A stretch of 64,000 nt of DNA from Cupriavidus sp. GTDB lineage: Bacteria > Pseudomonadota > Gammaproteobacteria > Burkholderiales > Burkholderiaceae. This document shows, piece by piece, positions 26,106-34,624 of this stretch. The notes under the pieces are model-generated. The model had not been told where the DNA came from. It did not search any database and saw only the letters and a program-made list of their open reading frames with translations. The stretch lies in NCBI GenBank assembly GCA_031180665.1, contig JAPSLP010000022.1, positions 1-64,000 of the forward strand. The letters are read 5' to 3'. The translations under genes and the position numbers were made by a program. Within the stretch, counting starts at the first letter, position 1. The number at the start of each line of letters is the position of its first letter.

Positions 26106-27608
26106 CTACTCCTCCTGGAAGGCGATTTCGCGCTTGGCCTTGATCGAGGGCAGCGCCACCACCGCCACCAGCGCCGCGGCGGCAATCAGCAGCCCCATCG
26201 ACAGCGGACGTGTGACGAACACCGAGAAGTCGCCACGCGAGAGCAGCAGCGTGCGGCGGAAGTTCTCTTCCATCATCGGTCCGAGCACGAAGCCGAGCAG
26301 CAGCGGCGCCGGTTCGCACTTGAGCTTCAGGAACAGGTAGCCCACCACGCCGAAGCCCGCGGCCATGAAGACGTCGAAGGTCTGGTTGTTGACCGAGTAG
26401 ACGCCGATGCCGCAGAACACCAGGATCGCCGGGTACAGGAAGCGATACGGCACGGTCAGCAGCTTGACCCAGATGCCGATCAGCGGCAGGTTCAGGATGA
26501 TCAGCATCAGGTTGCCGATCCACATCGAGGCGATCAGGCCCCAGAACAGCTGCGGGTTGCTGGTCATCACCTGCGGACCCGGCTGGATGTTGTGGATCGT
26601 CATCGCACCGACCATCAGCGCCATCACCGCGTTGGGCGGAATGCCCAGCGTCAGCAGCGGGATGAAGGAGGTCTGGGCCGCCGCGTTGTTGGCCGATTCG
26701 GGACCCGCCACGCCTTCGATCGCGCCCTTGCCGAACTCGTGCGAGTACTTCGACGACTTCTTCTCCAGCGTGTAGGCCGCGAACGAAGCCAGCGAGGCAC
26801 CGCCGCCGGGCAGGATGCCCAGTGCCGAACCCAGCGCGGTGCCGCGCAGCACGGCCGGGATCATCCGCTTGAAGTCGGCCCTGGTCGGGAACAGGTTGGT
26901 CACGCGATCGGTAAAGGTCTCGCGGTTTTCCTTCTGCTCCAGGTTGGCGATGATCTCGGCGAAGCCGAACATGCCCATCGCCAGCGCGACGAAGTCGATG
27001 CCGTCGGTCAGTTCGGGGATATCGAACGAGAAGCGCGCCGCGCCCGAGTTCACGTCGGTACCGACCAGGCCGAGCAGCAGGCCGAGCACGATCATCGAGA
27101 TCGCCTTGACCAGCGAGCCCGAGGCCAGCACCACGGCACCGATCAGGCCCAGCACCATCAGCGAGAAGTATTCTGCGGGGCCGAACTTGAAGGCCAGTTC
27201 CGACAGCGGACCGGCGAAGGCCGCCAGGATCAGCGTGGCCACGCAACCGGCGAAGAACGAGCCGATGCCGGCCGTCGCCAGCGCCACGCCGGCGCGGCCG
27301 CGCCGTGCCATCTGGTAGCCGTCGATGGTGGTCACGACCGAGGACGATTCACCAGGCAGGTTGACCAGGATCGCAGTGGTCGAGCCGCCGTACTGCGCAC
27401 CGTAGTAGATGCCCGCCAGCATGATCAGCGCGGCCACCGGCGGCAGCGTGTACGTGATCGGCAGCAGCATCGCGATGGTCGCGAGGGGACCGAGCCCTGG
27501 CAGCACGCCGATCAGCGTGCCCAGCAGGCAGCCGAGGAAGGCGTAGGCCAGGTTCTGGAACGACAGCGCGGTCGAGAACCCGAGCGTCAAATGTTCAAGC
27601 AATTCCAT
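26106..27608 (-). CDS. tctA: Tripartite tricarboxylate transporter large membrane subunit TctA
   Basis: The 500-residue, about 12-helix subunit that forms the transport path of a TTT system taking up citrate or other carboxylates with a cation gradient. Family motifs: GCLLGTLIGVLPGLGPLATIAMLLPITY, LAGIYYGAQYGGSTTAILVNLPGESSSVVTTIDGYQMARRGRAG and ALGILPGGGASLASFAAYTLEKK, with the duplicated PGxG boxes. The start at 27608 has AAGGAG 8 bases upstream and follows tctB by 11 bp. No Bug/TctC receptor gene is present in the operon, which is unusual; a Bug protein encoded elsewhere (for example at 14.8 or 31.8 kb) would have to serve it. Confidence 0.95.
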   Translation of the reverse strand: MELLEHLTLGFSTALSFQNLAYAFLGCLLGTLIGVLPGLGPLATIAMLLPITYTLPPVAALIMLAGIYYGAQYGGSTTAILVNLPGESSSVVTTIDGYQMARRGRAGVALATAGIGSFFAGCVATLILAAFAGPLSELAFKFGPAEYFSLMVLGLIGAVVLASGSLVKAISMIVLGLLLGLVGTDVNSGAARFSFDIPELTDGIDFVALAMGMFGFAEIIANLEQKENRETFTDRVTNLFPTRADFKRMIPAVLRGTALGSALGILPGGGASLASFAAYTLEKKSSKYSHEFGKGAIEGVAGPESANNAAAQTSFIPLLTLGIPPNAVMALMVGAMTIHNIQPGPQVMTSNPQLFWGLIASMWIGNLMLIILNLPLIGIWVKLLTVPYRFLYPAILVFCGIGVYSVNNQTFDVFMAAGFGVVGYLFLKLKCEPAPLLLGFVLGPMMEENFRRTLLLSRGDFSVFVTRPLSMGLLIAAAALVAVVALPSIKAKREIAFQEE

Positions 27609-27619
27609 CTGCGCGCTCC

Positions 27620-28084
27620 TTAGCCCGTAATGAACGCCGGCCACACCGGCATCTGCAGATTGATGCCGTAGACGAAGGCACCGAGGCTGATCAGGACCAG
27701 CACCACGCTGTTGAGCAGCGCCCCCTTCCAGCTGAATTCATGACTGGCCATCGACGACACGACCACCAGCACGAAGACCGACAGCACCATGCCGAGCGGC
27801 TTGAGCAACAGGCCGAACAGCACCACCGAGCCCAGGATCCACAGCAGGATCTTGATGTCCCAGCGTTCCATCCGGTCCTGCTCGCCCTTGCTCGACAGCG
27901 AGCTGAGCAACACCAGCGCGCCGAGCCCGGCCAGTACCAGGCCGAGCAGGAAGGGGAAATATCCGGGACCCATCTTCGCGGCTGTCCCCATCGAATAGCC
28001 GCGAGCGACAAAGGAAAAGCCAAGGCCGACCAGCACGAACATCAGGCCGGAGGCGAAGTCCTTTTGGCTGCGTATGCGCAACAT
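27620..28084 (-). CDS. tctB: Tripartite tricarboxylate transporter small membrane subunit TctB
   Basis: A 154-residue, four-helix accessory subunit that pairs with TctA. Typical TctB features: an N-terminal RSQKDFASGLMFVLVGLGFSFVARGYSMGTAAKMGPGYFPFLLGLVLAGLG (GxGYFP motif), a polar middle (EQDRMERWD) and a helical hairpin ending with INLQMPVWP. The start at 28084 is supported by AGGAGA 4 bases upstream; an upstream ATG at 28105 adds only seven residues. It is the first gene of a tctB-tctA pair, divergent from a semialdehyde dehydrogenase. Confidence 0.92.
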   Translation of the reverse strand: MLRIRSQKDFASGLMFVLVGLGFSFVARGYSMGTAAKMGPGYFPFLLGLVLAGLGALVLLSSLSSKGEQDRMERWDIKILLWILGSVVLFGLLLKPLGMVLSVFVLVVVSSMASHEFSWKGALLNSVVLVLISLGAFVYGINLQMPVWPAFITG

Positions 28085-28160
28085 GATTCTCCTCGTTAAA
28101 TACAAAGCCGCACGGCACCAGCATCTGTGCCGAAAGCGGATGCAACGTTAGAGAAGCGTG

Positions 28161-28178
28161 CTTTCAGCGCCCTTTCAG
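28161..28178. promoter_or_regulatory. CTTTCAG direct repeat (OmpR-type site) near tctB
   Basis: CTTTCAG at 28161-28167 and 28172-28178 are spaced exactly 11 bp, with a third GTTTCAG at 28186-28192. Eleven-bp-phased heptamers are the usual target of OmpR/PhoB-type response regulators such as TctD. The pair lies 77-94 bp upstream of the tctB start. The regulator is not encoded in this window. Confidence 0.55.
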
Positions 28179-28219
28179 TTGTCTGGTTTCAGGGTTAACC
28201 ACGGTGAGGAATGCGCATT

Positions 28220-28238
28220 TGCATCATGCCGTGATGCA
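28220..28238. promoter_or_regulatory. Inverted repeat between tctB and the aldehyde dehydrogenase gene
   Basis: TGCATCA (28220-28226) and TGATGCA (28232-28238) with a 5-bp spacer form a perfect 19-bp dyad between two CTTTCA-type repeat pairs. It may be an operator for a second regulator. Confidence 0.45.
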
Positions 28239-28241
28239 TTT

Positions 28242-28258
28242 TGAAAGGGACGTGAAAG
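28242..28258. promoter_or_regulatory. TGAAAG direct repeat, mirror image of the tctB-proximal pair
   Basis: TGAAAG at 28242-28247 and 28253-28258 repeats every 11 bp and is the reverse complement of the CTTTCA core at 28161-28178; a further TGAAAG lies at 28275-28280. The two pairs thus face each other in the shared divergent promoter region, which suggests co-regulation of tctBA and the dehydrogenase. Confidence 0.55.
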
Positions 28259-28400
28259 CGAGATGTAGGCTCGTTGAAAGAAACGGCCACCGAAGGGCCA
28301 CGCACGCCGCCACGGCCGACGCGGTAAGCTAACGGGTTCGGAACGCCGGGGTGCCCGCGCGGCGCGCGCCCGGTTCCCGACAGCGGACCCAGGACTTACG

Positions 28401-28421
28401 ACACAGGACACAGGACACAGG
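28401..28421. repeat. Three 7-bp repeats forming the ribosome-binding region of the dehydrogenase gene
   Basis: ACACAGG is repeated three times without interruption, and the last copy runs into AGGAGA (28419-28424), the apparent Shine-Dalgarno sequence 5 bases before the ATG at 28429. Gain or loss of a unit would change the 5' leader by 7 bp but not the reading frame. Confidence 0.8.
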
Positions 28422-28428
28422 AGAAGCC

Positions 28429-29856
28429 ATGTACCAGGACCTCGCCCTTTATATCGATGGGGAGTTCGTCAAAGGCGGCGGGCGCCGCGAGCAGGACGTG
28501 ATCAATCCCGCCACGCAGGAGGTGCTCGGCAAGCTGCCGCACGCCAGCACCGCGGATCTGGATCGCGCCCTGGCGGCTGCGCAGCGCGCCTTCGACAGCT
28601 GGAAGAAGACCTCGCCGCTGGAGCGCGCGAAGATCCTGCGGCGCGTCGGCGAGCTGACCCGCGAACGCGCGAAGGAGATCGGCCGCAATATCACGCTGGA
28701 CCAGGGCAAGCCGCTGGCCGAGGCGGTCGCCGAGGTGATGATCTGCGCAGAGCACGCCGACTGGCATGCCGAGGAATGCCGCCGCATCTATGGCCGCGTC
28801 ATTCCGCCGCGCAATCCGAACGTGCGGCAGATCGTCGTGCGCGAGCCGATCGGCGTCTGCGCGGCCTTCACGCCGTGGAACTTCCCCTTCAACCAGGCCA
28901 TCCGCAAGATCGTGTCGGCGCTCGGCGCGGGCTGCACGCTGATCCTGAAGGGCCCGGAGGATTCGCCCAGCGCAGTGGTCGCACTGGCCCAGCTGTTCCA
29001 CGATGCCGGCCTGCCGCCGGGCGTGCTGAACATCGTCTGGGGCGTGCCCAGCGAAGTCTCGACCTATCTGATCGAATCGCCGATCGTGCGCAAGATCTCG
29101 TTCACCGGCTCGGTGCCGGTCGGCAAGCAGCTGGCCGCGCTCGCCGGCGCCCATATGAAGCGCGTGACGATGGAGCTTGGCGGCCACTCGCCGGTGCTGG
29201 TGTTCGACGACGCCGATATCGAACCGGCCGCCGAGATGCTGGCCCGCTTCAAGATCCGCAACGCCGGCCAGGTCTGCGTGTCGCCGACCCGCTTCTACGT
29301 CCAGGAGAAGGCCTACGACCGCTTCCTGGCCCGCTTCACCGAGGTGATGGGCTCGATCAAGGTCGGCGACGGCCTGGAGGACGGCACGCAGATGGGTCCG
29401 CTCGCGCACGAGCGCCGCATCGCCTCGATGGAACAGTTCCTGGACGATGCCAGCCATCGCGGCGGCAAGGTCGTCGCCGGCGGCGCGCGCATCGGCAGCA
29501 AGGGCTATTTCTTCGCCCCCACCGTGGTCACCGACCTGCCGGACGACGCCAGGCTGATGGTCGACGAGCCCTTCGGCCCGGTGGCCCCGGTGACGCGCTT
29601 CAAGGACGCCGAGGAAGCGCTGCGGCGCGCCAACAGCCTGCCCTATGGCCTGGCCTCGTACGTCTTCACCAACTCGCTGAAGACCGCGACGCTGGTATCG
29701 AACGGACTCGAGGCCGGCATGGTCAATATCAACCATTTCGGCATGGCGCTGGCCGAGACGCCGTTCGGCGGCATCAAGGACTCCGGCATCGGCAGCGAAG
29801 GCGGCACGGAGACCTTCGATGGCTACCTGGTGACCAAATTCATCACGCAAGTGTGA
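28429..29856 (+). CDS. NAD(P)-dependent aldehyde dehydrogenase, succinate-semialdehyde type
   Basis: A 475-residue cytosolic ALDH, the right length for succinate-semialdehyde or alpha-ketoglutarate-semialdehyde dehydrogenases. Motifs: [15 protein letters not shown] (coenzyme and oxyanion Asn), [16 protein letters not shown] (Rossmann turn), [15 protein letters not shown] with the general-base Glu, [14 protein letters not shown] with the catalytic Cys and [12 protein letters not shown]. The substrate class is a judgement from overall similarity and could instead be another short semialdehyde or glycolaldehyde. It is divergent from tctBA and shares mirrored repeats with it, so uptake of a dicarboxylate and its oxidation may be co-controlled. 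Terminator at 29902-29928. Confidence 0.88.
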   Translation: MYQDLALYIDGEFVKGGGRREQDVINPATQEVLGKLPHASTADLDRALAAAQRAFDSWKKTSPLERAKILRRVGELTRERAKEIGRNITLDQGKPLAEAVAEVMICAEHADWHAEECRRIYGRVIPPRNPNVRQIVVREPIGVCAAFTPWNFPFNQAIRKIVSALGAGCTLILKGPEDSPSAVVALAQLFHDAGLPPGVLNIVWGVPSEVSTYLIESPIVRKISFTGSVPVGKQLAALAGAHMKRVTMELGGHSPVLVFDDADIEPAAEMLARFKIRNAGQVCVSPTRFYVQEKAYDRFLARFTEVMGSIKVGDGLEDGTQMGPLAHERRIASMEQFLDDASHRGGKVVAGGARIGSKGYFFAPTVVTDLPDDARLMVDEPFGPVAPVTRFKDAEEALRRANSLPYGLASYVFTNSLKTATLVSNGLEAGMVNINHFGMALAETPFGGIKDSGIGSEGGTETFDGYLVTKFITQV

Positions 29857-29901
29857 TGCGCCGGCCGACGTGATGGTTGGTTGACGCTCTGCGGCAATCC
29901 T

Positions 29902-29928
29902 GGCCTTCCCACACGGGAAGGCCTTTTT
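29902..29928 (+). terminator. Rho-independent terminator of the aldehyde dehydrogenase gene
   Basis: GGCCTTCCC (29902-29910), loop ACAC, GGGAAGGCC (29915-29923), then TTTTT. Perfect 9-bp stem 46 bp after the stop codon. Confidence 0.92.
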
Positions 29929-30101
29929 ACATCGCGCCCGGACGTGGACCGGGCAGAACCGCGCGATTTATTTACAACCATTCCGGCAAAGATTGCACCG
30001 CCCATGCCCGGATGGCGCCATGCGAGCGCGCCGGCAACGTGCGGCGGCGGTACGGATTTTGCGGCCATTGCCCATTACGTCCCTGATCGATGGAGACCGA
30101 A

Positions 30102-30653
30102 ATGAACGGCAGCAGAAACACCGGCAATAAGGACACCGGCAATACGCGCCAGATGTGGCCCCGGGAAACCGGCGAGGACCGCCGCGGACGCGGCACCGTG
30201 ACCGGCGGCATGGAGTGGTTCCCCGAGGATCCGCGCACCGGCGAGGTCGCGGAAACCTGGCGCCATCGCGGCTATGGCGGCTCGCGCGGCATGCGTGACG
30301 CCTACCACTATCGGCGCGGCGACACCGGAGCGATGGGCTCCGGCGGCGGCAGCGTCGGCTTCAACGAGTTCGGCGATCAGCGCACCGGCGCCGGCAATAC
30401 GGCCACACGGCGTCCGCGCAGCATGCCAAAGGGCTTCCGGCGCACCGACGAGCGCATCTGCGACGAAGTCTGCGAACGCCTGGCCGAGGCGCGCGAACTC
30501 GACGTATCCGAGGTCACGGTGGAGGTCGGCTCGGGCATCGTCACGCTCAGCGGCACCGTATCGGATCGCCGCGCCAAGTACCGCGTCGAGGATATCGCCG
30601 AGGAAGTGATGGGCGTGGAGGAGGTCAGGAACAATATCCGCGTGCCGCGCTGA
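30102..30653 (+). CDS. BON-domain protein
   Basis: A 183-residue protein with a disordered Arg/Gly-rich first two thirds (MWPRETGEDRRGRGTVTGGMEW, GYGGSRGMRDAYHYRRGDTG) and a C-terminal BON domain (about residues 115-183): RTDERICDEVCERLAEARELDVSEVTVEVGSGIVTLSGTV, then RAKYRVEDIAEEVMGVEEVRNNIRV. BON domains bind phospholipid or peptidoglycan in osmotically induced envelope proteins such as OsmY. No signal peptide is visible, so a cytosolic or membrane-surface location is likely. The start at 30102 has GGAGA 7 bases upstream; an ATG at 30090 is a poorer choice. Confidence 0.85.
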   Translation: MNGSRNTGNKDTGNTRQMWPRETGEDRRGRGTVTGGMEWFPEDPRTGEVAETWRHRGYGGSRGMRDAYHYRRGDTGAMGSGGGSVGFNEFGDQRTGAGNTATRRPRSMPKGFRRTDERICDEVCERLAEARELDVSEVTVEVGSGIVTLSGTVSDRRAKYRVEDIAEEVMGVEEVRNNIRVPR

Positions 30654-30699
30654 CGCACCGCCTTTGCCACCGTGCCGCGGCAGCAAGGGCCGGCGCGCG

Positions 30700-31662
30700 C
30701 TACCGCGCGGCAGTTCCCACCTCCGCGGCACGGATCCGGCCCGCCTCGTCGCGCAGGGCCTGCATGAAGGCGTGCAACACCTCGTCGTCGCCGCCCTTGC
30801 GCCATACCGCCCCGACTGGCCCGAACGATTCGCGGTCGCCCAGCGGCAGGATATGCAGCAGCCCCAGCGAGGCCAGGTGCTCGGCCATCGCCGCCGAACA
30901 GACGCCGACATAGTCGGTCTCGCGCAGCACCGCCTGCATGGTGACGATCGAACCGGTCTCGACTGCCGGTCGCAGGCCGGCGGCGCCGTGCTCGAGCAGC
31001 ACGGTATCGAGCCGCGTGCGCATCAGCGTCTCGCGCTGCGGCATCGCCCACGGATACGAAAACAGCTGTCCCCAGCGCAACCGCTTTGCCTGTGCCAGCG
31101 GATGGTGCGGCCCCACCACCACCGCCATCGCGTCCTCGAACAGCACCTCGTGCGCCAGATGCGGGCCATAGGCGCGCGCATCGATGGAGCCGACCACCAG
31201 ATCGAATTCGCGCGTCTCCAGGCGATCGAGCAGCGTATTGAACGCGCCCTCGGTGACCTGGATCGAGACGTTGGGGTGGGCCCGCTGGAACGCGACGATG
31301 GCCCACGGAATCAGGTGCGCGACGCCGGCCAGCACGCTGCCCACATGCAGGCGCGCGACCGCGCCCTTGGCAATCGCGCCAAGTTCGTCGTGGGCGCGCG
31401 ATACCTCGCCGAGCACGCGCACGGCCAGCCGGCGCACCGCCTCGCCGGCCGGCGTCAGTTGCAGCCGCCGCCCGCGGATCGCCAGCCGGACGCCGGCCAG
31501 TTCCTCCATTTCGCTGAGCCAGTGCGAGACCGCGGACTGCGTCATATGCAGCCGCGTAGCGGCGGCCGACAGCGTGCCCGCATCGTGAAGAATCAGGAAG
31601 GACTCGAGGTGCCGCACCCGCAATCGGCGCGCCCACGCAATGCTGTGGTCGGATGGATCCAT
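30700..31662 (-). CDS. LysR-family transcriptional regulator
   Basis: A 320-residue LTTR. The N-terminal helix-turn-helix is clear (LRVRHLESFLILHDAGTLSAAATRLHMTQSAVSHWLSEMEELAGVRLAIR, about residues 14-63), followed by the linker helix and a periplasmic-binding-like effector domain (VGSVLAGVAHLIPWAIVAFQRAHPNVSIQV, FDLVVGSIDARAYGPHLAHEVLFEDAMAVVVGPHHPLA). It is divergent from a Bug receptor and a gamma-glutamyltransferase-like gene, the classic arrangement for an LTTR controlling its neighbour. A 12-bp palindrome at 31712-31723 lies in the intergenic region. Confidence 0.93.
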   Translation of the reverse strand: MDPSDHSIAWARRLRVRHLESFLILHDAGTLSAAATRLHMTQSAVSHWLSEMEELAGVRLAIRGRRLQLTPAGEAVRRLAVRVLGEVSRAHDELGAIAKGAVARLHVGSVLAGVAHLIPWAIVAFQRAHPNVSIQVTEGAFNTLLDRLETREFDLVVGSIDARAYGPHLAHEVLFEDAMAVVVGPHHPLAQAKRLRWGQLFSYPWAMPQRETLMRTRLDTVLLEHGAAGLRPAVETGSIVTMQAVLRETDYVGVCSAAMAEHLASLGLLHILPLGDRESFGPVGAVWRKGGDDEVLHAFMQALRDEAGRIRAAEVGTAAR

Positions 31663-31711
31663 GAGCGAATACTAATAGATGGTTCGAAACAATTCACTAG
31701 GTGAGTTCGCC

Positions 31712-31723
31712 ATTGGGCCCAAT
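31712..31723. promoter_or_regulatory. Palindrome between the LysR and Bug genes
   Basis: ATTGGGCCCAAT is a perfect 12-bp palindrome in the 123-bp divergent spacer, 50 bp from the LysR start and 63 bp from the Bug start. It is a plausible LTTR site by position, although the core T-N11-A spacing is not unambiguous. Confidence 0.45.
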
Positions 31724-31785
31724 AATTTCCCGGCATCCAGGCGCCAGACCTGGCATTCGACGGACCCGGAAACCTGCCACGACCT

Positions 31786-32772
31786 ATGAGAAAAACTGCC
31801 TTATTTCACTTCGCTGTTCCCTTTGCGCTCGCCTTCGGCGTGGCCGCACCGAGCTACGGTTGCGGTGAGCCCGGCGCGTCGTCGCGCCCGATCCGGCTGG
31901 TCGTTTCCCAGCAGGCCGGCGGCAGCACCGACACCCTGGCTCGCATGTGGGCCGAGCGGGTCGGCAAGACGCTGCACACCCCGATCGTGGTCGAGAACCG
32001 GGCCGGTGCCGGCGGCATCATCGCCGCCAAGTACGTGCTGAGCCAGCCCGCCGACGGCTGCACGCTGTTCCTGGCCGGCGTGTCGCAGATGGTGCTGAAC
32101 AAGTTCGTCTACGCGCCGCTGGCCTACAAGCCGGAAGCCGATTTCGCGCCGGTATCGATGCTGGCCACCGTGCCGTTCGTGCTGGTTGCCAATCCGCAAG
32201 CGGGCCTGCGCAACTATCGCGAGCTGGTCGATGCCGCCAAGGCCAAGCCCGGCAGCATCAGCTTCGCCTCGTCCGGCAACGGCAATTCGACCCATCTGGT
32301 TGTCGAGCTGATGCAGAAGCAGCAGGGCATCCGCATGCTGCACGTGCCCTATCGCGGCGAACCGGATGGCGTGGTGTCGACCGTCTCCGGTGCGACGCAG
32401 GTGATGGCGCCCGTGCTGAGCACCGCGCTGCCGCAGATCAAGGCTGGCAAGCTGGTGCCGCTGATGCTGTTCGCCTCCAAGCGCGTGCCGGAGCTGCCGG
32501 ACGTACCGACCGCCGCCGAGCTGGGCCTGAAGGGCTTCGAGAACATCGGCTGGAGCGGCATCGCGGCGAAGGCGGGTACGCCGGCCAACGTCATCGCGCG
32601 CCTGCATGCCGCCACACAGACCTTCCTGGCCGAGCCGGCCGTGGTCGACAAGCTCAAGTCGATGCAGGTGCTGCCGATGCCGGGCCCGTCCGACCAGCTG
32701 ATGGAACTGACCGTGCGCGACACCGCCAAGTGGCAGGGCGCGATCGGCGACCTGGATCTGAGCGCGAAATAG
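31786..32772 (+). CDS. Bug-family periplasmic receptor
   Basis: A 328-residue tripartite-tricarboxylate receptor homologue with a signal peptide (FHFAVPFALAFGVAAPSYG, about residues 6-25). Hallmarks: RPIRLVVSQQAGGSTDTLARMWAERVGK, VENRAGAGGIIAAKYVLSQPADGCTLFLAG, RMLHVPYRGEPDGVVSTVSGATQVM and VLSTALPQIKAGKLVPLMLFA. QQAGGSTD replaces the common PFPPGGxxD loop, suggesting an altered ligand pocket. It is first in a rightward unit with a gamma-glutamyltransferase-like enzyme, so its ligand could be a gamma-glutamyl compound or the product acid (inference). No TctAB partner adjoins. Confidence 0.9.
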   Translation: MRKTALFHFAVPFALAFGVAAPSYGCGEPGASSRPIRLVVSQQAGGSTDTLARMWAERVGKTLHTPIVVENRAGAGGIIAAKYVLSQPADGCTLFLAGVSQMVLNKFVYAPLAYKPEADFAPVSMLATVPFVLVANPQAGLRNYRELVDAAKAKPGSISFASSGNGNSTHLVVELMQKQQGIRMLHVPYRGEPDGVVSTVSGATQVMAPVLSTALPQIKAGKLVPLMLFASKRVPELPDVPTAAELGLKGFENIGWSGIAAKAGTPANVIARLHAATQTFLAEPAVVDKLKSMQVLPMPGPSDQLMELTVRDTAKWQGAIGDLDLSAK

Positions 32773-32803
32773 GTCGCGCCAATCCCGTTATCGCCACAAT
32801 CCC

Positions 32804-32848
32804 GCGCCGGGATGCGCCAACGGCATCGCCGCGGGCGCATCCCGGCGC
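32804..32848 (+). repeat. Perfect 15-bp inverted repeat between the Bug and GGT-like genes
   Basis: GCGCCGGGATGCGCC (32804-32818) and its exact complement (32834-32848) enclose a 15-nt loop, ending 19 bp before the next start codon. There is no T-run, so it may be an mRNA-stabilising or translation-modulating hairpin rather than a full terminator. Confidence 0.75.
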
Positions 32849-32867
32849 AATCCATCGAGACAAGCAA

Positions 32868-34496
32868 ATGACCCGTAGTGGAATGGTGTCCTGCCCACAG
32901 CCGGAAGCGGCGGAGTCCGGCATCGAAATCCTGCGCGCGGGCGGCAATGCGGCCGATGCCGCGGTCGCCTGCGCCCTCGCGCAAACCGTGGTCGATCCGC
33001 TGATGTGCGGCATCGCGGGCTTCGGCACCGCCGCGGTCTATATGCCCGGCAGCGGCGCGCATGAGTACATCGACTTTCATGCCACCGCGCCGGCGGCCGC
33101 GCGGCCCGACATGTGGGCCCACCTGCTGGAAGGCGAAGCGCGCGACGGCTTCGGCTTCTTCATCAAGGACCGCCTCAACGACATCGGCTATCAATCGATC
33201 GCCACACCGGGCACGCTGCGCGGCCTGGAGGCGCTGCATCGCAGCCACGGCCGACTGCCGTGGAAAGAGGTGGTGCAGCCGGCGATCCAGTGGGCGCGGG
33301 ACGGCTATTTCGTCCGCCCCGGCATGTACGCGTTCTGGATCGACGAGGCGACGCTGGGCCGCGCCAGCAACCGCGAGCGCCTGGCCTTCAGCGAAAGCGG
33401 GCGGCAACTGTATTGCCGGCCCGATGGTTCGCCCCATACGATCGGCACCCCGCTGAAGAACCGCCACTACGCCGACACGCTGGAGCGGATCGCATCCGGC
33501 GGGGTCGATGCCTTCTATCTCGGCGAGATCGCGGAGCAGATCGTCGCCGACATGAGCGAACACGGCGCGCTGCTGTCGCGCGAGGACTTGGCCGGCTACC
33601 AGGCCGTGCGCACCGCGCCGCTGGTCGGCGGCTACCGGGATCGCCGCGTCACCACCAACCGGCCGCCGGGCGGCGGCGCGATGCTGCTGCAGATGCTGGC
33701 CATCCTCGAGCAGTTCGATCTGCGCGCGCTGCGGCACAACAGCCCCGACTATATCCGCGTGGTCTGCGAAGCGATGAAGCAGGCGACCATCGACAAGGAC
33801 CGCTTCATCGGCGACCCGGCCTTCGTCGACGTGCCGCTGGACCGGCTGCTATCGCTGGACTACGCCCGCGAGGTCGCGCAGCGCATCCGCGACGGACAGC
33901 GCGCCGAAGTGCCGCGCGTCAATCCGGGTCACGCGGTGCCGCGCGATACCACGCATCTGTCGGTGGTCGACGGCGACGGCAATTGCGTGTCGCTGACGCA
34001 CTCGCTGGCGATGCCGTCGGGCGTGATCACACCGGGCCTGGGCTTCATGTACAACGGCTGCATGGGCGTGTTCGACCCGCGCCCGGGACGCGCCGGCAGC
34101 ATCGCACCGGGCAAGCGCCGCTTCACCTCGTCGTGCCCGAGCATCGTCTTCAAGGACGACAAGGCCGAGATTGTGCTCGGGGCGCCAGGCGGCACGCAGA
34201 TCGCGATGGGCGTGCTGCAGAGCATCGTCAATGTGGTCGACTTCGACATGCCGATGCAGGCCGCCGTGTCCGCGCCGCGCTTCTCGTCGACCAGCAACGC
34301 GATCGACGTCTGCAATCGCATCCCGCGCTATGTCACCCGCGAGCTGGAGCAGGACGGCTATCAGGTGATCCGCAACCCGTACAACTACACGATCGGCTGG
34401 GTCCACGCGGTGCGGAGCATCGACGGGCGGCTGGAAGGCGGCGCCGATCCCGGCCGCGACGGCGTGGCGCTGGAGATCGAGGTGCCGGCGGCATGA
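32868..34496 (+). CDS. Gamma-glutamyltransferase-family Ntn-hydrolase
   Basis: A 542-residue member of the gamma-glutamyltranspeptidase/acylase family, made as a proenzyme that cleaves itself before a catalytic Thr. Family motifs: an N-terminal MVSCPQPEAAESGIEILRAGGNAADAAVACALAQTVVDP, the processing and nucleophile site DTTHLSVVDGDGNCVSLT (Thr at about residue 361), GFMYNGCMGVFDP and CPSIVFKDDKAEIVLGAPGGTQI. The N-terminal arginine-containing glutamate-binding segment of classical GGT is not obvious and no signal peptide is present, so it may hydrolyse another amide in the cytosol. It follows a Bug receptor after a hairpin. Confidence 0.88.
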   Translation: MTRSGMVSCPQPEAAESGIEILRAGGNAADAAVACALAQTVVDPLMCGIAGFGTAAVYMPGSGAHEYIDFHATAPAAARPDMWAHLLEGEARDGFGFFIKDRLNDIGYQSIATPGTLRGLEALHRSHGRLPWKEVVQPAIQWARDGYFVRPGMYAFWIDEATLGRASNRERLAFSESGRQLYCRPDGSPHTIGTPLKNRHYADTLERIASGGVDAFYLGEIAEQIVADMSEHGALLSREDLAGYQAVRTAPLVGGYRDRRVTTNRPPGGGAMLLQMLAILEQFDLRALRHNSPDYIRVVCEAMKQATIDKDRFIGDPAFVDVPLDRLLSLDYAREVAQRIRDGQRAEVPRVNPGHAVPRDTTHLSVVDGDGNCVSLTHSLAMPSGVITPGLGFMYNGCMGVFDPRPGRAGSIAPGKRRFTSSCPSIVFKDDKAEIVLGAPGGTQIAMGVLQSIVNVVDFDMPMQAAVSAPRFSSTSNAIDVCNRIPRYVTRELEQDGYQVIRNPYNYTIGWVHAVRSIDGRLEGGADPGRDGVALEIEVPAA

Positions 34497-34624
34497 CGTT
34501 CCGGTCCGCGTGATCGCCGGGGCGGTTTGGTCCGCCTCGATGCCTGGCTCTCCCTCGTTCTGGTTTGGTATCGTTCGCCGTGACGCCGCGGCGAACGCGA
34601 CGCCTTCGACGACAAGGAGACGAG

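Noticed and set aside
31947..32867. Fusion of the GGT-like frame with 307 upstream codons.
   Set aside because: That part is an out-of-frame reading of the Bug receptor gene; the GGT family N-terminus begins at 32868.
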